A stretch of 64,000 bases of DNA from Syncephalis fuscata (GCA_025786725.1 JAHLTZ010000035.1:1-64000), one strand, 5' to 3'. Shown: positions 1 to 11,474, numbered from the stretch's first letter. Made by a program: numbers and translations. Notes: generated from the sequence alone by a model not told the origin.

Positions 1-63
1 CTACTTACCAATAAATACAGATAAATAAACAAACATCGATTAAAGTTAAATGGATGAATGAAT

Positions 64-100
64 GAATAGATGGATGGATGGATGGATGGATGGATGGATA
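64..100. repeat. GGAT tetranucleotide microsatellite
   Basis: Tandem TGGA/GGAT units just downstream of the FAS1-like gene. The mirror copy in the right arm is the CATC run at about 17,673-17,710, so the microsatellite was duplicated along with the arm. Small open frames across it read only Pro-Ser-Ile-His repeats and are not genes. Confidence 0.9.
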
Positions 101-299
101 AATAAAGGTAATGTACAAAAGTATAATGTTTGTGATGTTTGTATAAAATTGAATAATCGCAGATTTAGTAGGCACAGTTTACCAGTCATTTTGCACTTAT
201 CATATTTTACAGTCCAGTATTTAACACATTCATGCATTATTTGATAGTCAATAAAATATAATAAGGCCATTTAATTTATAGTATATATATGATACTTTA

Positions 300-890
300 T
301 TATCTTTGGCATGTACCGTTTAACACTTGCTTATAATCGCTGTATGTTCGGTCAAGCATTCGGTCAATCAGGAATATTGTATTGCTATTAGGTTTATAAT
401 TGCCAAGAACCATTGCGCAATTTACATATGAAACTTCATTTCTCACATAAAAACAAAGTTTTTTCTTTGCATAGCTATTGACTCGTTTACAGCGATTTGG
501 AAACATAGCATTAGGTAACTCATCGCGAGAGAATATGTAATATTTTGCTTGTTCGGCGGTTAAAGTACCAATAAAAGAATTATTTATCGGTACAAAAATA
601 ACACTGTCTCTAGTATTTAGTAAAGAAGGGTTCCTGGAGCTAGATTTAAGCGCCTCAGTGATGGCAGAATAAAACGAGCTAATACCTTGGTTGTTAATAG
701 TTCCTAACGCATATCCTAATAAAGACCTATCGCTTTTCCATGAATTTTGGGGTTAAGTAAAATCCCTTTTTAAAAGAGCGTGCTTCGCATCAAATGTCTC
801 AATAACGTTTTTTCCATGAAAATATTCGGCAGGAACAGCTATCACTACCGAGAATAAAACAAATGCAAGAAATATAACGTGTAATAACAT
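300..890 (-). pseudogene. Secreted FAS1 (fasciclin)-like protein, copy 1, with one in-frame stop
   Basis: From ATG at 890 to TAA at 300 the frame is 197 codons, exactly the length of the intact copy at 16,880-17,470. It is open except for one TAA at 753-755 (codon 46). It starts with a hydrophobic signal peptide, and a KR site precedes the stop. Downstream are a FAS1-like first motif (VIFVPINNSF) and second motif (NTIFLIDRMLD), so the FAS1-like fold is inferred. FAS1 domains act in cell-surface adhesion. The protein differs strongly from its inverted-repeat partner although both flanks are nearly identical. It is either a recent pseudogene, a readthrough gene or a base error; the 151 open codons after the stop argue against long decay. 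It is head to head with the membrane gene at 1,710. Confidence 0.6.
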
Positions 891-1709
891 GCTTAAAATG
901 ATGGAGTGCTATCACAATAAATGGTATGCTTGATATAAACAGAATGCAGTTGATGCTTAATAGTATAGAAATGCAGTTGATGTTTGAAAATACAGAAATG
1001 CTAAACAAGAAGGATGCAATGAAATAAATGCAAAGTGAAGAGTATATTGTTAACTTTGTACCATTTATTTGTAGCTTTATACAAAGGATTGCACTCAATA
1101 ATAACTGCCCAACTATTGGTCAAAGTCCATATTGAGATTGGCAAAATACGTCATTGCCTATTTATTGTGCCTTTGCTCCTTTGATTGTTGCTATTCAAAT
1201 AAACATTGAATATACTTGTTACTTTAGTTTATATCACTAACTGTATATTTATGCAATTACTTATAAACAGTCTAGCTGATGGTTTTAATCTACAGCTATT
1301 TAATCAAAAGGCTAAGATAGTTTCATCATGCGATATATTGTTGAACATTATACTTGTGTAACCATCAGGTTGAATGTAAAGCACATGCTTCATCATCCAT
1401 TTACCGACCTTCTTTGTTCTCGTATACACACTTGCAAAATACGTGAACTGTAACATGCGGTACAACCACATGAACATGAGTTGTTGCCATTCCCATCAGA
1501 GTAGACCTTGAATACCACATGAACACAAATAACATTTATTAGTGCAGTATAGCGTGATGTATTCATTCAATCTGTTACTCATTCTATTACTCTGTATTTG
1601 CACTCAACATTCGTACTATTTGTAACTTTGTTTACTGGAGCTAGCAGGTCTGCTCTATTCTGTCATAATCAACTCGTATCACCAACTATTTAACTTACTT
1701 TTTAAGTAA
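891..1709. promoter_or_regulatory. Shared 5' region of the FAS1-like/membrane gene pair, copy 1
   Basis: These 819 bp separate two divergently read genes, and nearly the same 820 bp occur at 16,060-16,879. The near identity over the whole stretch and the conserved spacing suggest a bidirectional promoter duplicated as a unit. An inverted CCAAT (ATTGG) lies near 1,115. No convincing coding frame: the 99-aa frame on the minus strand simply runs into the signal peptide region of the FAS1-like gene. Confidence 0.5.
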
Positions 1710-3251
1710 CTGCGTTTCCTAAATCCCCTGCATGAACCAACTTCACTTGTAATATCGCGTTTCCTATTTTTAGTTATAGGAATTGCTGGATTATTTTTTT
1801 TAATTTTTAATCAATTTAGTGATTTACTTGAATTAGATGATATTTATCTAATTGCGCATCAAACTGAGCCACTTGCTGTACCATCTATATTATTTCGAAC
1901 AATAGTAGCAAATAATTCACTTATTGATTATCATGGTATAATTGCCAATGATTCATACGTATTTATGGAAGGCAGTCATGAGGCTGATTTTCCCAATTGG
2001 AGTGACAATGTAACTGACTCAAGCTACCCAATTCAAGATTGGCAGCTATCTAATGGAGCTTATAGGTCTCGTTCATTAAACAATTCAAAACTTTCTATGT
2101 TTATGCTAAAGCCCAATATTAGTGCTATATTTGTTCCTAAAGCCTATTACGGTTCAGACAAAATCTATATGGGTAAAACCCCTATCGTTGAAATTAATAT
2201 AAAAATCAAAATGGAATATAAAACTTTTATATCGAATATTAATAAGCGGCCTTTTAGTTTTTATACGGATATATTTTTTATCAATAATCCTGATCTACTT
2301 AATTTAACAAAACACGAAAAACCATTTGATCTGGCTACAATTGATTATGATTCTCGTTTTACCGTAAAAAGTGGAACCAGTAATAGGGCTGGCTTTCTCA
2401 AAACTTATAAAGAAAAGAATGGACAAGCTGAAATTATCTACGATTTCAAGTTTTATGAACAACCAGGAACAGATCCAGCAGTAGCCGAGTTTACCATTGT
2501 CCCTCGTAACAAGCCATCTGAAGATAACAATGGTTTTATAGTAAAAAGAGAAATTGCACGACATCCCGTTAGTTGGTTCCAAGCAGTTGGTGCTATTGGT
2601 GGCGCTATATCACTATTTATCGTTATTTACACTATATTTTTTGGTCAAAGTCGTCTCCGGCCATGGGGAATCATTCAACGATACATTATGCGCAACAAGA
2701 TGCTTAGTATTTTACCACAGTCTATGGTCAGCATTAGATCATATTACAATCCCGAATTTAATCACGGACCAGCTACTGATATGAAAGGTTTAAATAAGAC
2801 AAACCCAGAACCATACAAGACAGCATTCCGGTCATCAAAGTCTACTGTCAACACATATCGACAAGATCCGCCAAATAATGACATATCTCAACGTATACCA
2901 TCCATACTTATTAATGGCGAGCAGCCATACTTATCCACTGCTGATGCTCATGCCAGTGAAATAAGTAAACTCAAGACAATGATAGCAGCACAAATGAAGC
3001 AAGTTACAGTGATGTCAGATCAGCTTGCAATGCTTGAAAGTAATCTAAGCACAAACAACAGTACTATACTGCTAGATAAATCGACTCTGGATAATACATG
3101 TCTATCAAATACATCAATGGCTCGGTATAGTGAACCATTTGTATCTTCACGTAGTGCAGCAGCATTTGAGACTCGCTTATCAAATATCGAAGCTTTCCAG
3201 TCTCGATTGGGAACATTCTACTTGTCATCTGATCTGTTTAGAAATGATTAG
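1710..3251 (+). CDS. Two-pass membrane protein with C-terminal coiled coil, copy A (start codon lost)
   Basis: The frame from 1,710 to the TAG at 3,249-3,251 is open for 513 codons. The expected first codon is CTG because one A is missing compared with copies B and C, which read ACATGCG. The first in-frame ATG is at 1,965 and would remove the first membrane segment. Order: N-terminal membrane helix (about residues 14-34), a domain of about 230 residues probably outside the cytosol, a second membrane helix (WFQAVGAIGGAISLFIVIYT), the motif FGQSRLRPWGIIQRY, then a Ser/Asn-rich tail with a short coiled coil (EISKLKTMIAAQMKQ). The GG-x(n)-FG-x-PWG motif resembles a large uncharacterised family in early-diverging fungi (from memory). 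Function unknown. The 5' half resembles copy C and the 3' half is nearly identical to copy B, so this copy is a mosaic. Confidence 0.65.
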   Translation: MRFLNPLHEPTSLVISRFLFLVIGIAGLFFLIFNQFSDLLELDDIYLIAHQTEPLAVPSILFRTIVANNSLIDYHGIIANDSYVFMEGSHEADFPNWSDNVTDSSYPIQDWQLSNGAYRSRSLNNSKLSMFMLKPNISAIFVPKAYYGSDKIYMGKTPIVEINIKIKMEYKTFISNINKRPFSFYTDIFFINNPDLLNLTKHEKPFDLATIDYDSRFTVKSGTSNRAGFLKTYKEKNGQAEIIYDFKFYEQPGTDPAVAEFTIVPRNKPSEDNNGFIVKREIARHPVSWFQAVGAIGGAISLFIVIYTIFFGQSRLRPWGIIQRYIMRNKMLSILPQSMVSIRSYYNPEFNHGPATDMKGLNKTNPEPYKTAFRSSKSTVNTYRQDPPNNDISQRIPSILINGEQPYLSTADAHASEISKLKTMIAAQMKQVTVMSDQLAMLESNLSTNNSTILLDKSTLDNTCLSNTSMARYSEPFVSSRSAAAFETRLSNIEAFQSRLGTFYLSSDLFRND

Positions 3252-3498
3252 TCTAATTAATATCTATAATAACTTATATAATTATATTTGCCATAATAAA
3301 TGTGTATTCACAAATCAAAAAATAATATATAAACTGAATATGTATCCAATTAATTACATTCTATTACCAATATTTATTAACGACTTGTAATTGAATAAAA
3401 CAATTGGGACTTTAACATATCAACACACTGAATAAACGAAAAATGTAATGCTTTGTTAGAAAATAGCTAAAACAATACAGTAAAATAAAACCAATAGC

Positions 3499-6210
3499 TT
3501 AATCTCCATCGGATATATCAAGTTCCGCCGTCATACACTGAAACGCTAATTCTTGTACAGCACCATAACTGTTGTGTCGACGTATACCCTGTTCTATTGT
3601 TCGTCTATCGATCATACTACGATGAGGTCGTTGTCCGTTAGGAGAACCTACGGTAGAGTAGGATTGGTCGTTTCGTTGTGGTAAATCGCGTCGTGTGGCA
3701 TCGAAACGGCGCAAGCGTAGTCGGTAGATGATCTCATCGATCGTCAATTCAATCTGACAATGGTTACGTATAATGGCAATTTCTATAGTAATTTACAGTT
3801 AAGATATCAATCGTATATACAAATAGCGTATTAGTGTAAAATTCTATGTATAAAAAGGATACTGGGCCAAGTGGCACGTTCACCGCGTAGCATCGACTCT
3901 GTCATCATTTCATCTGATGGATTAACCAGTAAGTGAGGAAATTGAGACCAGGCGATATCTGGAATAATGGTAATATCTCCTTCGTATCGTTGAGATAAAA
4001 TAGCTCGTAATTTACAAGTGGTATTTGGCATAACGCCTAAATCATCCAACTAACTCAATGGTATTTAGTAATATATAATATATAATATAGAGTGTGTATA
4101 GTTTACCTGTGCTAAACGATGTTGCAATTCCTGAACCGCTAAATTCATCATCCAAGAACCCGCCCGATGTAAAGGTGACTCCGAAATAGACTTGCGTAAA
4201 AATGGAATAACATGTGGATTGACTATAAATATTGTAAGAAATAGACTAATCTACAGTATTCCTATCTATTCTATTCTTACCTTGACAAACAATAAAGTGA
4301 TTTATATTGAACAGTTCAGATAGCTTGTTCATCGGTAAATCACTAATAAAATCATAGTTAATTAATAATGTATATTAAATTATTCAATTAAATACCTACG
4401 TTTCTACCGAGCCATCAATCCAACGATGGCCTAAATATACTCGTGTCAGCATAGCTGCTATTAAAGTCAATTAGACATACCAGCCATATTCCATGGGACA
4501 ATCTTGCCTGTCTGGTCCTTTACCATAAGTCGAGTGGATTGAAACACTAAGGGAACTGCACACGATGCCATACTATTCGTTCATTATATATTTACATGTA
4601 TAATATTAGTATATATACTAGCTATAACTATCCCAACTTACACAGCAGACCAAATGACTACATTGGGCGTAGTAAGATAGTTCAGCAATTGTGGCATTTC
4701 ATGATTTGTCGATGAACTAACGGCAATATTAAGAATACGACGGGTTCTATTAAATGCTTCCTATTATTAAATAACATTATAACTTAGCCGTCACTACTGC
4801 TAATACTAGTCCATGATTACAATACCTGAAATGTCAAATCACCTAGAATGTTATATAATGATGTCTTCATAGTAGATTTATCATAAAAATTCCCTACTCA
4901 TATTCCATAAATATCTGAATATATTATAAACAATATTGCTTATACTTACCATGCTTAAGAAATCGAGATATTTTATCATAGATACCATCATCGCTAAATG
5001 AATCAAAGAATTTCTAATAGTGACATTATTAACAATCCTACTATTATAATCATCAAATCTATTACTTACAAGCTCTACTGCTCCTGGTTGTAAAAGTTGA
5101 TCCACTTCTTCATCAGTATGTGTACAAATAATGGATGCAATAATAGAGCCACTTGATGTACCAGATATAACTCGTGGCAATAAATTACACTCCTTTAAAC
5201 AACGAATAACACCTATGTGTGTTAGGCCTATATTCATCATACTACTCATTAATATATATATATATATATATATCATCACCATCATCCTCTACTTATATAA
5301 AGACTTACCAAATGTTGCTCCACCACTTAATAATAAAGCCGTACGACCATAAGCATGTCGAACATTAATGAAAAAGTCGTATCGTGCATCCTCAGATGTC
5401 CATTCATCGTAATCGACATCAGAAAGAAAGTTCAACTGTAAAACTACTTCCTCAATAAATTCTTCAATAAGCTTCTTCGTACCAATACGTGTATGTGCAT
5501 AGTTCTAATCAATGACATCATCATTATTAAATAGTTATTAATAATAAGCCATTTAACTTACCCGTGGATTACCCATATCAGCAAAATGACGTGATAATGA
5601 CGATCGAAGTAAGAATATCATAGCTGATATATTATTTGATTCTCTGGCAGCCCGTAACTGCTCAATACGTAACTTCAATATTCCATAGTCATAGTCGGAA
5701 GAGACAGGATTTTGTTTCCATGTATCTTTACCTATTATTATAATAAACATGTTAGATTGTTCTATCAATAACAACTATATATTACCATCTTGTTGATCAA
5801 GTATCAATGCAGCTGATGCCCATTGTTCGTAATTGGTGGCTACACTCATCAAATGCTCGTAATAATCCCTTCTATCATGTGGATTTAATATAGCAAAATA
5901 CTTTTCCTAATTATTATAATACACAATTAATTAATTAAAATGTTAATTAATTAACCAACTAACTATTAGCTACCTTTAACCATTGTGCAGACTGATAACC
6001 AATTTCATGTCTTTTATCTAATAACTGATATAGCCACCCAGTCTTAGATTTATCTTCAGCGGTGAATTCTTTAGGTTCTTCAATAAAATCCTCAACTGAA
6101 GAAGTCTTTGTTGTTTGTGTTGTTTCCGAGTCCGAGTCTTCCAGTAGCTCATCTTCAAACGCCATCCAAACAGGACGATCGGTATGGTTGAGCACTGGAG
6201 GAGGAGACAT
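3499..6210 (-). CDS. Patatin-like triacylglycerol lipase (Tgl3/4/5 type) with DUF3336 domain
   Basis: Thirteen exons: 6210-5974, 5906-5786, 5731-5562, 5504-5309, 5227-4950, 4893-4826, 4760-4642, 4572-4481, 4457-4400, 4342-4281, 4222-4107, 4049-3863, 3782-3499; about 662 aa. The N-terminal third fits DUF3336. The patatin core shows the oxyanion loop SGGATFGLTHIG, the nucleophile elbow GTSSGS and the Asp of the dyad in [11 protein letters not shown]. Later motifs ([18 protein letters not shown]) match fungal lipid-droplet lipases that hydrolyse triacylglycerol. Exon 5 needs one extra base near 5,005-5,012 to pass from the frame ending in VTIRNS to the one giving FLKHGNFYDKS. All other junctions keep phase, so a sequence error is more likely than a dead gene. 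It is divergent from DBR1 across 261 bp. Confidence 0.85.
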
Positions 6211-6471
6211 ATAAACGAGAGCAGCTATAGCAGTAGGTAGTTTGATATCAGTATTTAGTAGTTATAAACGAATTGACTGTAAAAGTAGAGTAGATGACAA
6301 GGTAAGTGGCGGAATTGAATGAAAGTAAAAGTGTTGTTCAGTCGGAGAATGGCAGTCTCCACAAAAACAACAATGTTTATTGGTACTTTCTATTTTAGTC
6401 TAGTTTATTGATTTGCCTTCCTACTCTTGTTTTTAGTTGCATATACAGGTATCAGTTATTGGTTGAAATGC

Positions 6472-8429
6472 ATGCAAGTAGTATTAGCCATGATGCTTGA
6501 ATCTATATGTATATACGATTAACAGTATATTTAAATATAGATTGCCATAGAGGGATGTGGACACGGTGACCTCGATGCTATTTACGCCGAGATTCAGCGG
6601 CGTGAAGAGGCACAGGGCTGCCGTGTTGACTTGCTGCTTATATGCGGTGATTTTCAGGTAAGTACTACGCTTAACACGATAGTAGCTAATAGTATTTAGG
6701 CGGTGCGTAACTTTGAAGACTTGGCAACTATGGCTTGTCCTGTAAGATTCCGTAAATTGGGCGATTTTCACCGTTATTATTCTGGTGAAAAGGTGGCACC
6801 TATTTTAACACTATTTATTGGTGGCAATCACGAAGCGAGTAATCACTTACAAGAACTGTAAGTTATTAATGGTTTAAAAAGATTTACTAATAAGTCTAGA
6901 TATTATGGTGGATGGGTCTGTCCCAATATCTACTATTTAGGTGCAGCAGGAGTTGTTCAATACGGTGGATTGCGTATTGGTGGTATTAGCGGTATTTACA
7001 AGTCTCATGACTATACTAAAGGTAGTGCTGTTTAATAGCGATTATGACTATAGATATACTAATAGAAATACAGGTCGTTTTGAAGAACCTCCATACAACA
7101 AAAGTGATGAACGAAGTATCTATCATATTCGTAGTTATGATATTGAACGATTATCAATGGTAGATACCAAGTGTAATAGCAATGGTACATTATATTGATG
7201 TACACACTGGTTAATAGATAAGAGAACGACTTCATGTAATTATGTCTCATGATTGGCCATGTGGTATTGAACAATACGGTAATTTGAATCGTCTTTTATC
7301 ACAAAAACCATTTTTACGTAGAGATGTAAGTTTGTATTAGTAGATCATTTATATTTATTAATTAATATAAGCGACTATTAGATATCTACTAAATCTTTGG
7401 GATCACCGAAGAGCATGGATTTATTGCATCGTGTTCAACCACTTTATTGGTTTGCTGCTCATCTTCATGCCTACTTTAAAGCAACAGTTCAACATCCAGT
7501 TACCGCAGTTGAAACAGTTGACAAGCAACAAGAACTAATTAATATTGGTAATCCAGAAGCTATTTCACTAGGCGATCTAGGCGATGATAGTAGTGGTAAT
7601 GATGACAAGGACGATGGTATTCAATTTGAAGGAGCACCTCAAGTTGATGTACTTGCTGTTGTTGAACAGAATCCAGATCAAATAGCTTTAGATATAAGCG
7701 AAGAAGATGAAGATGATGATGATGATGATGAAGAAGAGGATAGTAATAATGAACAGAATGAACAGAATGAAAGGTCAATTGGCGATATGTTTATAGATAC
7801 AGTTGGTGTAAATGCATCAGCATTACCAAAATTCCCAGTAACCAATTTCCTAGCGTTAAGTAAACGACAATCTAAATTTGAATTTCTTGAGGTATGTTTA
7901 TTAAATAATAGTAATAATAATAATAGTAAATTTGAATATATTGTTATATCTATAGATTATAGAAATTACTGATGAATTGAATGAAGCACCATCTACATTT
8001 TGTTATGATCTTGAATGGTTGGCTATTTTACGGGCAACACGTCCCTATCTATCATTACGTTATCGTCAATCAAGTCTACCCTGTAATGATGCAATTTACC
8101 GGTAATATTATATACAATGATTGTATTTACACTATTTATTAACTAGCAATACGAATAGTGAAATCGATAAGGAGCGTAAATGGATAGCAGCCAATGTCAC
8201 TGATTTACAAATCCCACACAATTTTACGATGACCGTACAGCCACCTACGCCTCAAGAAGCGAGTGGACCTACACGCACAAATGTAGAAACACCACGTAGG
8301 TTAACATGTTACTGACCCACTACCTACTAATGACTATAATGACTATAATAACTATTAGGATTTACCCGCAATCCACAAACTACCAATTTTTGTCAAATGT
8401 TAGGTATTGCCGAACCAACTTGGCAATAA
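6472..8429 (+). CDS. DBR1: Lariat RNA debranching enzyme Dbr1
   Basis: Ten exons: 6472-6477, 6541-6657, 6700-6857, 6900-7021, 7074-7159, 7218-7325, 7382-7891, 7956-8101, 8147-8295, 8359-8429; 490 aa, all phases consistent. Dbr1 cuts the 2'-5' bond of intron lariats in the nucleus. Metallophosphoesterase motifs are in order: EGCGHGDLD (with the family Cys), ICGDFQ, GGNHEAS, the lariat-recognition stretch [19 protein letters not shown] and AHLHA. The C-terminal part has an acidic run ([13 protein letters not shown]) and ends in the family-like [12 protein letters not shown]. The first exon codes only Met-Gln; that start was chosen because exon 2 opens in phase 0 with IAIEGCGHG. The intron before residue KGRFEEPPY uses an internal CAG acceptor at 7,073. 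Confidence 0.92.
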
Positions 8430-8732
8430 ATAATAAATAACATTACAATGACTATTAATGATATAATAGAATGTCAATCTGTATTTATTCTTATACTATA
8501 ACAATGTATAGAGGGGGTAATTGTAATAGTAGTCGTTGATGATTCAGTAGTGGCTATTACCATTAGATAACGAGACTTAGTGAATTAGAAACGATCGCGT
8601 GAATAGCTATAACAATAACAGAGGCAAGGGCAATCAATAATGCATGCATTAGTATGGTGTTACACACACTATTATAGTGGCATGTAGTACATGGTATATA
8701 GTACACGCACATATACATCCACGTGCATACAC

Positions 8733-8960
8733 CTACCTTTTGGCAAATTCTTGGTTAACGGCAAACATCTTGGTGTTTGTATCTTGCGTGACATGGAGCC
8801 ATGGGTATGGGTTATTATGGCGATCCCAAACGACTTCAGTACCGCGAGCTAGACGGGTTACATACCAGGCAGCACCACCCACGGCAACACCCAATACACC
8901 GACAATAGGCAATACTTCAACGCGATACCAATTTTTCATAAAGCTTTGACGGAACGACAT
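8733..8960 (-). CDS. NDUFA4/B12D-type mitochondrial inner-membrane protein
   Basis: 75 aa from ATG at 8,960. One membrane helix (IVGVLGVAVGGAAWYVTRLA) is followed by the family signature VVWDRHNNPYPW and an aromatic/Val-rich end (MFAVNQEFAK). This matches the B12D/MLRQ family, which includes NDUFA4, a small subunit now assigned to cytochrome c oxidase in animals and known as a complex I-associated subunit in some fungi. There is no presequence, as usual for this family. The long frame upstream to 9,116 is untranslated leader. It lies tail-to-head with the V-ATPase gene on the same strand. Confidence 0.8.
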   Translation of the reverse strand: MSFRQSFMKNWYRVEVLPIVGVLGVAVGGAAWYVTRLARGTEVVWDRHNNPYPWLHVTQDTNTKMFAVNQEFAKR

Positions 8961-9596
8961 ATTGGATAGCTGTAAAATGGATGCGATAGATAATAGATGA
9001 GACGAGACAAGTAAGTAGAAATGGTAAGTAACGTTAAAGGTAATAAATAATATCGATAGTACGTTAGATGAGTGTAAATATATATTCTTAATACTATCGG
9101 AGATAAGTAACACCAATATCGCCTACTTACTGAAACTATGAGATTTACCCAAACAATAAAAGTGAGTGAACTATTGTTGTAATAGAAGAAAGATACCGAG
9201 TGGTGGAAGAGAATCAACGGAACTGACTTTTTATGGCCCGTTATCGCCATTCATATTATAGTTATTATCAGGTTGATTAACCACCGCTTCTTCACATTGT
9301 TCTTGCTCTAATTCTCATTCTATGTAAATACTCCGTCTGTGTGTGTGTGTGTGTGTAAAGGCGTGTTAATTCATCTGATTGGATCATTCATTTACAGATC
9401 GATGAAAACGGTAATCTATTTTTTTTTATCTGTCGGAATGAATCGGGATTAACCTTGGACTTTCACGTCAGGTGTACCAATGAACAAATAGTTACATATT
9501 TATCAACAATAATAGTATAATAGTATAATGGTGTAATAACAGTAATTATATAATAAATGGGATGGCTTAATTATCTAAACGATAAGTTTAATAGAT
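8961..9596. other. Intergenic region between the B12D-type gene and V-ATPase d
   Basis: Contains the leader of the B12D-type gene and the 3' flank of V-ATPase d. A (GT)n run lies at about 9,341-9,356 and a T-run at about 9,419. Frames seen here (104 aa on the minus strand) have no domain and are rich in Tyr/Leu/Ser as expected of AT-rich noncoding DNA. Confidence 0.6.
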
Positions 9597-10958
9597 TTAA
9601 AAAATGGGAATGTACTGATTGATTCGATCCTTTTGCTGTTGACTAATACACTCGGCAATCCATACAATGTTACGGATTTCTTGTTCCTTAAGGCGGATTA
9701 CGCATAAAAGACGCCATAATGGAATTGTTGTTGGAAGGCGAGTTTGTTCAGGTGCACTTCATGGAAGAAGAAGTTATCCTCGAGTGAGCGGTGTTGTTGA
9801 GTGTCAAAGAATCCTCGATATTCCTATTCGTATAATAATAATAATGATATGGATTGAATGAGTGGTGCACAATAAAGCATATTGAATGTCAATTAGACCA
9901 TATAACTTACTGAGTATTGTTCGCATATACCCTTAACAGCATCGACATCATCGCACGTGCTAAGCGTAGATGGCCAGCTGGAAATAGCTTGCCGAACTTG
10001 GGGAACAAGCGAGAACGATCCTCCTTGGTCAGCTCAGTGCCAAAGCTATTAGCAGTAATATTAATAGTACGGCGATCAGCTTCAAACTAAATAACAATAT
10101 TAATTAATTAATAAATATTCAATATTAATAAATATATGTATATTCATACCTCAAGTATTTCCGTCATAATTTCACCGGTTGGACCGTTGAGTGTCGTGCA
10201 GAACTGGTAAAAGTCTTCAAGGTAAGCTTTGTACAAAGTATTACGAATAATCTCAATATTTAATTCATCGAGATCATGCGCTGATAAACAGCCTTGGAAA
10301 TAAGGTGCTGTAAATAATAATTAATAAATAGTCATATGGATATTAATCATAAATACTGACCCAAAGGTGTTTCCACTAATACTGTGTGATAGATATCTGA
10401 CACAGTTGAGGCGGCACAGAGAGCAGGCATTGCATCAAAGATACCTAATGGATGGCATCGATCAAGTAGTTCATGCGTATCGCGGTCGTGTAGTGTGCCC
10501 GTAATCAGTAGAATAACATTGTCGATCATATAGCCATAGCTGAAATTAAGTATTATTGATGGTTAATAATGGCTATACTACGACAATATATTATTCTACA
10601 TTAACTTACGTCATAAAATCAAGGAATTTAGAAAGTGGAGCAACTGCACTTTGTCTCATGTACTGGAACTCTTCAACAAGCTGTTCGGTACATTTCTCGG
10701 CAATAGTAGACGTGGCCAAAGGAGACGGTTCATTTTGCAATAGATTGCCATAATCTGTAGCTGATAGCTGCAACTTTAAATCTACGTACATTAACTTTAG
10801 TCATGCTAGTAATAAGCGAGTAATAACTAGTACTGACCATCCAAAGACTCGCACTGCGTTAGATTCAAATAGTTTGTGGAGGAGAGTAGGCCACTGCGAT
10901 AGCCACGCACGATACCTTCGAGGTAACCGTCGTCCACATTAAACATAAGTGCTTCCAT
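9597..10958 (-). CDS. VMA6: V-type ATPase V0 subunit d (Vma6)
   Basis: Six exons: 10958-10838, 10781-10610, 10539-10361, 10307-10150, 10086-9911, 9823-9597; 344 aa when two one-base gaps are allowed. Subunit d forms the cup on the c-ring of the vacuolar proton pump, linking V0 to V1. Conserved stretches include [66 protein letters not shown] and, at the end, [10 protein letters not shown]. The frame breaks at about 9,950-9,955 (between LARA and DDVDAVK) and at about 9,698-9,702 (between GVFYA and IRLKEQE). Both are cured by one added base, and everything else is strongly conserved. This is the single-copy form expected to be essential, so sequence error is the simplest explanation. A possible 5' UTR intron runs from a GTATGT donor near 11,124 to a TAG near 10,971. 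Confidence 0.9.
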
Positions 10959-11390
10959 GATGAGTAGCTATAAACAATAGCAGCAAAACTTGAATAAACG
11001 AATAACAAGATAGCGTGGTAGCGTCAATAATAACAACAGCAATAGCGACAGAAGCACCAGTAGTCAGCGGTGGAAGATGGCGAATAGCAACAGAAAGATG
11101 TAAAGAGTGTCGTCATAAACATACCTTTTCTCCTGTAACATGAGGATCACTTGACAATTTCTAATCCTGTTTGAGTGAGTTATAATTGACTGAAATATAT
11201 TCGATGCTTGTACGTATTATAGTTACAATATAATGTATAATATATTTATTTAATAAACATCAGTGATAATAAATCAAATAGCTATTGATTTGATGAGTAG
11301 TTGTTAGTAATATGAAAATGTACTTATTATTATAAATGATTTTCACTATGTTATTATTACATAGTAATTATACGATTATTTGTCGATTAA
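10959..11390. other. Upstream region of VMA6 up to membrane gene copy B
   Basis: Holds the probable VMA6 5' leader (with an intron candidate) to about 11,165, then AT-rich DNA. The tail of the copy-B repeat begins at about 11,395, where sequence identical to 3,251-3,325 (reverse complement) starts. Confidence 0.5.
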
Positions 11391-11474
11391 CTAATAAATG
11401 CTATTTTTTGATTTGTGAATACACATTTATTATGGCAAATATAATTATATAAGTTATTATAGATATTAATTAGA

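Larger units (their letters stand above)
1..3330. repeat. Left arm of a 3.3-kb inverted repeat
   Basis: Position 1 onward is the reverse complement of the sequence ending at about 17,770, and similarity continues to the 3' end of the membrane gene near 3,250 (matching about 14,480). The arm holds a FAS1-like gene on the minus strand and a membrane/coiled-coil gene on the plus strand. Noncoding parts (about 1-300 and 891-1,700) are almost identical to the right arm, whereas the coding parts differ far more. The last part, from about 2,440 to 3,330, matches the third copy (11.4-12.3 kb) better than it matches the right arm. Confidence 0.9.

Noticed and set aside
62-270. Open frames over the GGAT microsatellite on both strands (and 17,501-17,725)
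   Set aside because: They read tetranucleotide repeats (Pro-Ser-Ile-His or Met-Asp-Gly-Trp) and lack any other support.
3831-4049. Reading the lipase exon through to the stop after FIHRILH
   Set aside because: Splicing at the GTATCC donor at 3,862 to the TAG acceptor at 3,783 gives the conserved [16 protein letters not shown], so the read-through is intron.
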